Assembly: GCF_000024785.1 (NCBI RefSeq)
Contig: NC_013442.1
Coordinates: forward strand, 17,411 to 81,410
DNA length: 64,000 nt
Direction of reading: 5' to 3'
DNA from: Gordonia bronchialis DSM 43247
GTDB lineage: Bacteria; Actinomycetota; Actinomycetes; Mycobacteriales; Mycobacteriaceae
The translations under genes and the position numbers were made by a program. The notes below the pieces were generated by a model. It worked only from the letters and a program-made list of their open reading frames with translations. It was not told the DNA's origin and ran no database searches. Shown piece after piece: positions 60,204 to 64,000 of the stretch. How positions within the stretch are numbered: the first letter of the stretch is position 1; every line of letters starts with the position of its first letter.

Positions 60204-60542
60204 TTAGAGGGGGGTGGTCTCGGGGTCGTCACAGTGCGGGTGATGACCGATCAGGTGGGTGGTGTCGGCGAGTCTGCTGAGTGCTCGATTGGCGCGGCGC
60301 AGGGTGTCGTTTTCGCGTTGCAACTGACCGAGAACCAGCGCGGTGTCGCGGTCAGTGTCCGGTTCGCGGGCTGGGCCCCAGGCATCTCGGACCCAGTTGC
60401 GCAGCGTGGTGATCGGCACTCCCACGGCGGTGGCCACCGCGACGATCGCGGCCTCGCGTGAGCGCTGGTGGCGCAGGTTGTCGGTGACCAGCTCAAGGCA
60501 TGTGGCACGGAACTGGCTGCTGTACATGCGGCGTGGGCTCAT
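60204..60542 (-). CDS. OrfA-like transposase HTH protein embedded in the transfer operon
   Basis: A 112-residue protein with the HTH and zipper of IS3-type OrfA: YSSQFRATCLELVTDNLRHQ, AIVAVATAVGVPITTLRNWV and LQRENDTLRRANRALSRLAD. There is no OrfB, no terminal repeats, and its ATG overlaps the stop of the VirB4-like gene (ATGA), so it is expressed as part of the transfer operon. It may be a domesticated transposase domain used as a regulator. Confidence 0.75.
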   Translation of the reverse strand: MSPRRMYSSQFRATCLELVTDNLRHQRSREAAIVAVATAVGVPITTLRNWVRDAWGPAREPDTDRDTALVLGQLQRENDTLRRANRALSRLADTTHLIGHHPHCDDPETTPL

Positions 60543-62413
60543 GCCGCCACCTCGGCGAGTTCGCGTGACCAGTCGTGGTCGGTGGCATCGAAGCGGCGGT
60601 TGGTGTCGTGGATTCCGGACTCGATCTCGACGTCGGTGAGGATCGTGCGGAACGGGAGACCGGGGGTGCCTTGTTCGCCGATCTTGATGTAGAACTTTCC
60701 GCGTCCTGGCGGTGCGTTGTTGGTGCGTGAGTCACCGGTCAGCGCCGGTGGTGAGCTCCAGCTGGTGATGTCGGCGATCTCGGTGTCGGTGAAGGGTTTG
60801 ATGTCGGAGAGCCGGTCCATCTCTTTGCGTGGCAGGGCGCCGACGATGAGCGCGGCCACGCGTTCGACGAAGCCCTGTGCGGTGGCTCGGTCTTCTTCGC
60901 GTGGCAGCGCCACCAGGTCGGACACGGTGTGGGTGCACATGGCTACGGCGGTGGCGATATTGCGGTTGAGGCGGGTGAGCTCGTCGACGCGGTCGACCAT
61001 CCCCACCCCGGCGCGCAGCACCTGCCACATCTCGTCGAGGACCGCGAGGAACTGGCGTTTCGGTCCGCACAGGGCGTCGGCGAGAAAGTGCGCGGCCGCG
61101 ATCGCGGCGAATCCGTGCTCCCAGCAGGTGAGCAGTACCGCCCCTTTGAGCTTGCGGTCAGAGGCCTCCACCCCGGACACATCGATGCAGATGGCGGGTG
61201 CGTCGATGTCGATCGGGGTGGAGGTTTCGTGATCGAAGACCTCGCCGAAGGAGCCGCGGCGCAGCGCGGTCAGTGTCCGCAACAGCGCCTTGGCTTCGCG
61301 CCGGTACTCGGCGTCGGTGTCGGCGACATAGGCCTCACGCACCGCGGCGGGACCCTCGGAGATGACAGCCACCAGGTCTTTGAGCACCGGCTGGCGATCC
61401 TCGGCGCGGCCGCGGCGATCACAGACCTCGAGAGCTGCCCGGATGGCGGTCTCTTCATAGTCGGCGATCTCACCGCCACGGGTCAGCTCCAGCAGCCCCT
61501 TGATGCGCCGGACCCGGTCCCCGGCGATGCGTGCCCGGACCTCCCGCAGTTTCATGGCGGCGAGGTCGGCGAGAGCCTGGCACGTATGGGCGCCGTCCAG
61601 GTCGCCCCGCTCGCGGGCGGCCGTGGCGGCCTCGGTGCGTTCTGCGACAGCAGCGGCAAGAATCGGCACGATCTGGGCCAACGGCCCCATATCCAGAGGG
61701 TTGATCGTCCCTTGCCCCAACCCGAGGGTGATGACTTGCCCGCCGTCGAGGCTGGCGACCAGATCACGATAGTCCGGGCGCATGTCGCCGAGGACGAGCG
61801 CGGTGACGCCGGTAGCGATCATGCCCAGCATCATTTTGCGCAGCAGCGTCGACTTCCCGAACGACGGCAGCCCGAGCAGCATGAAGCTGGGCTGTCCGAT
61901 GTGCTTGGCGCGGGTCATCCACGACAGGGGGTCAAAACACACCGGGGCGTGGGTGTAGAGATGCAGGCCTAGCGGTACCCCCACCAGGGGTGCGCCGGCA
62001 CCCACAGGGAAGGGCCATAGCCCACCCGCGTGATAGGTGGTGCCGCGGTACTCGACGGGTGCCGCGACCGGCCCGGTCCGCCCACCCCCTTCCCCGGCCA
62101 GCCCACGGCGGGTCTGCTGGTGCGGATCGACGACCGACGACCGGGCAGCGGCCTGCTCCCGCACCTGTTTGGCGTAGTTGAAGCGGCGGCTGGTGTCGAA
62201 ATGCAGCTTCAGCTTGGCGCGCAGCGCCACTAACGGGTTGGCGGTGGTGGTTTGGCGTTCCAGCGCGAAGCGTTCCTCGATGGTGAGCAGCGGTAGCTTC
62301 GTCAGCTTCTCCGTCGACGTCTGCGCCGCCGCTGCCCGGCGATCGCGGCGGGAAGGTTTGGACAGCTCGTCGCACGGGCCGACGGTGCCTCGTGGGGGCC
62401 GGGTGATCACCAC
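60539..62413 (-). CDS. VirB4/TraC-like ATPase
   Basis: 624 residues from the GTG at 62413, which has AGGAGG 9 bp before it. Walker A is MLLGLPSFGKSTLLRKMM near residue 200 and Walker B LAVLDEMWQVLRAG near 470; the C-terminal half contains IATAVAMCTHTVSDLVAL (sensor region) and DIKPFTDTEIADITSW. VirB4 proteins power pilus or pore assembly and substrate transfer. It is followed by the coupled OrfA-like gene. Confidence 0.9.
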   Translation of the reverse strand: MVITRPPRGTVGPCDELSKPSRRDRRAAAAQTSTEKLTKLPLLTIEERFALERQTTTANPLVALRAKLKLHFDTSRRFNYAKQVREQAAARSSVVDPHQQTRRGLAGEGGGRTGPVAAPVEYRGTTYHAGGLWPFPVGAGAPLVGVPLGLHLYTHAPVCFDPLSWMTRAKHIGQPSFMLLGLPSFGKSTLLRKMMLGMIATGVTALVLGDMRPDYRDLVASLDGGQVITLGLGQGTINPLDMGPLAQIVPILAAAVAERTEAATAARERGDLDGAHTCQALADLAAMKLREVRARIAGDRVRRIKGLLELTRGGEIADYEETAIRAALEVCDRRGRAEDRQPVLKDLVAVISEGPAAVREAYVADTDAEYRREAKALLRTLTALRRGSFGEVFDHETSTPIDIDAPAICIDVSGVEASDRKLKGAVLLTCWEHGFAAIAAAHFLADALCGPKRQFLAVLDEMWQVLRAGVGMVDRVDELTRLNRNIATAVAMCTHTVSDLVALPREEDRATAQGFVERVAALIVGALPRKEMDRLSDIKPFTDTEIADITSWSSPPALTGDSRTNNAPPGRGKFYIKIGEQGTPGLPFRTILTDVEIESGIHDTNRRFDATDHDWSRELAEVAA

Positions 62414-62456
62414 GGTAGGAAACCTCCTGGTTCTGCAGGAAACGTTGGGGCGGACA

Positions 62457-63965
62457 TCATTTCGCGAATTTCTTGCCGACCGAGCGGTGATCGGGCAGCA
62501 ACACTCCGATCCCCAGGGACGCGGCGAATGCCGGAGCCTGCTGCAAGAACATGCGTCGGACGCGCAACTGCGAGCGGATCGAGAGCTGATCGGTGATCGA
62601 CGCCGCATTGGGCAGGTCGCCGTCCTCGGGCACGGTCACGGTGATGAGCAAACCCAGCAGAGTCAAACCATGCCCGCGGCCCTGTTCCTCGCGTTGGCGG
62701 CTGGTAGCCTCCACGGCCATCTCTGATTCCACCGACACGATGCCTTTGCGGTGCGAGTTGCGGCCCGAGAGCGCGTTCTTGTAGTCGCGCTGCACGATGT
62801 CGGCGGCCTCGGCCGGAGTGTGTGGCCGATACACGAATGCCACCCGTTTGCGCACCAGTTCACCGTTGACGTCGAGCACCGGGCGCAACACGGTCTCGGT
62901 GATGGCGCTGGTGGGTGCCTTGTTCCATTCCCACGTCGCCGAGTAGCACCCGTCGTGGTAGTACCAGGACTTGCCCTCGCGGTGCGCGCTCGGGCCGGCA
63001 TCTTCCCACCCCAGATCGTGACCGTCCTCTTCGATCTCGGCGAGCTCGAGTTCGTTGAGCAGCCCAGGGGTGTAGGCACGTTTGGTCATCGCCGTCATCT
63101 CCTCGGCCTCCAGCAGCCGCGGATTGAGGTTGGCTTCGGCCAACACGGTGAGCACACCGCCCAGGCGCCGGGAGATCTCCTTGATCTGTTCGGCGGGGTC
63201 CTTTCGCCGCTCTGGTGTGTTGGCGCGGAACGTGATCGAGCATCGCGCCCACATGCGCACGCTGTCCTGCGGCAGCATCTCAGCGCTCTCGATCATCATG
63301 GCGGTGGGCAGCTCGCCACCGGGCTTGCCGGCCGCCACGAGGTCGACGACCTCGCGGCGCAACCGGTTTCCGGTTTCGGGCCCGGTTTCGAGCACCACGA
63401 CCGCCGCATCGACGTCCCCGGTCTCGCCGAGATATTTGATGACGGTGCCCCAGTTGAACACCGACACGTCGACCGACGCTTGGTCGACGGCCTCGTTGCC
63501 CTGCGGAAAGCACTCGATGACGATCGTGAACTGGTGGGTGTCGGGCATTTCGATGCATCCGTACTTCTGGCGGGACTGGTGTTGCACCCACCCCTCGTGC
63601 ATCCGTGTGGCGTAGGCCACCCCGGGTAATGCGTTGGTGCCGCCGGGAACTCGGCTGAACAGGCCGGACAGATACATGTGTTCACCCTTCTTGACGTGTG
63701 CACGCCATTGCCGCCACAGCACCCACCACTGCCATAGCGTCAAACGGCGAAATCGAATCGCGGTCGGCAGCCACGCCGCGAGCATGACCACCGCAATCGG
63801 CAGGCCGGTCAACAATCCGAGCCACAGGATCAGCCCGACCGCCACGACGGCGAGAACCAAGAACGCCGCGCTGGTACGCAGGGTCATGCCGAACAGGAAG
63901 GACTCTTTGGGCTCGTTGAGCGGTTCGTAGTGCTGGCGCTGCAGCGCTTCGGTTGCGCTGCTCAT
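62457..63965 (-). CDS. SCO6880-family transfer protein
   Basis: A 502-residue protein with two N-terminal membrane segments (LRTSAAFLVLAVVAVGLILW and GLPIAVVMLAAWLPTAIRF) and a large cytosolic domain as in the SCO6880 family of actinobacterial conjugation loci. Conserved-looking patches include SGLFSRVPGG, WGTVIKYLGETGDVD, MLPQDSVRMWARCSI and VAFVYRPHTPAEA. It overlaps the preceding gene by 4 bp (ATGA) and lies directly upstream of the VirB4-like gene, so it is probably an inner-membrane partner. Confidence 0.85.
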   Translation of the reverse strand: MSSATEALQRQHYEPLNEPKESFLFGMTLRTSAAFLVLAVVAVGLILWLGLLTGLPIAVVMLAAWLPTAIRFRRLTLWQWWVLWRQWRAHVKKGEHMYLSGLFSRVPGGTNALPGVAYATRMHEGWVQHQSRQKYGCIEMPDTHQFTIVIECFPQGNEAVDQASVDVSVFNWGTVIKYLGETGDVDAAVVVLETGPETGNRLRREVVDLVAAGKPGGELPTAMMIESAEMLPQDSVRMWARCSITFRANTPERRKDPAEQIKEISRRLGGVLTVLAEANLNPRLLEAEEMTAMTKRAYTPGLLNELELAEIEEDGHDLGWEDAGPSAHREGKSWYYHDGCYSATWEWNKAPTSAITETVLRPVLDVNGELVRKRVAFVYRPHTPAEAADIVQRDYKNALSGRNSHRKGIVSVESEMAVEATSRQREEQGRGHGLTLLGLLITVTVPEDGDLPNAASITDQLSIRSQLRVRRMFLQQAPAFAASLGIGVLLPDHRSVGKKFAK

Positions 63966-64000
63966 CGCTCACCCAGAACAGACATCGGGCGGTGAAAAGC
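63962..64000 (-). CDS. 3' end of a further transfer-operon gene (cut by the window)
   Basis: Only the last 12 codons are visible (AFHRPMSVLGER), ending in a TGA that overlaps the ATG of the SCO6880-like gene. The coupling supports it being a real upstream gene of the same operon. Confidence 0.6.
   Translation of the reverse strand, partial: AFHRPMSVLGER

Overview
This window looks like part of a large conjugative plasmid (or plasmid-like integrated element) of a high-GC actinomycete, most likely in the Mycobacteriales near Gordonia or Rhodococcus. The reasons are the high GC content, frequent GTG and TTG starts, several promoters that look leaderless, and the gene set: a ParA with a small centromere-binding partner, a DUF2637 protein, DUF4913, an SCO6880-like protein, a VirB4-like ATPase, a VirD4-like coupling protein and a 2,090-residue MobF relaxase. 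Genus is an inference; no rRNA or complete tRNA gene is present.

Layout. 1-3.9 kb: the 3' part of a winged-helix, possibly replication-linked gene, a parS-like repeat array, parA-parB and a DUF2637 membrane protein. 3.9-10.5 kb: small accessory genes, mostly on the minus strand and tightly coupled, a CPBP-type membrane protease and a HEPN/RES-type protein. 10.9-14.2 kb: a lower-GC cassette of an HTH protein divergent from a nucleotidyltransferase (HxGH and ISSTxIR motifs) coupled to an APH-fold kinase. 14.4-16.7 kb: a 415-residue protein of unknown family divergent from an Xre/RES toxin-antitoxin pair, bracketed by related repeats. 17.4-18.7 kb: an intact IS3-family (IS407-like) insertion sequence with a 4-bp target duplication. 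19.6-24.8 kb: a defence-like island with an MmeI-type (type IIL) restriction-modification enzyme, a predicted EVE/HNH modification-dependent nuclease and an OGG-fold protein. 25.1-28.1 kb: a secretory group with a chymotrypsin-like protease and small secreted proteins; one of these lies in a short cassette bounded by repeated inverted sequences. 28.4-32.8 kb: a DnaB-N-like protein, an AbiEi/AbiEii toxin-antitoxin and small genes. 32.7-34.8 kb: a C5-cytosine methyltransferase divergent from a small gene across a 51-bp perfect palindrome. 35.2-39.3 kb: a glutaredoxin-like protein, a repeat-expanded acidic protein, a thermonuclease, an HNH protein and a coiled-coil protein.

The conjugation core occupies 39.3-64 kb. 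A G-poor tract and a small zinc-finger gene precede the relaxase (plus strand). Convergent to it on the minus strand is a very large adenine-methylase/SF2-helicase protein that resembles DarB-type anti-restriction proteins, preceded by a 194-residue gene in another frame. Further right, still on the minus strand, is a mating-pore operon read right to left: a partial gene, SCO6880-like, VirB4-like, an OrfA-like HTH protein, a coiled-coil protein, a four-domain cell-wall hydrolase, a lipoprotein, the VirD4-like coupling protein, DUF4913 and small membrane proteins.

Together the genes provide partition, transfer, wall penetration and probable restriction evasion, plus an accessory cargo rich in restriction-modification, toxin-antitoxin and unknown cassettes. 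The least explained units are the nucleotidyltransferase/kinase cassette (10.9-14.2 kb), the 415-residue gene beside Xre/RES (14.4-16.7 kb), and the repeat-bounded secreted-protein cassette (27.56-28.23 kb).
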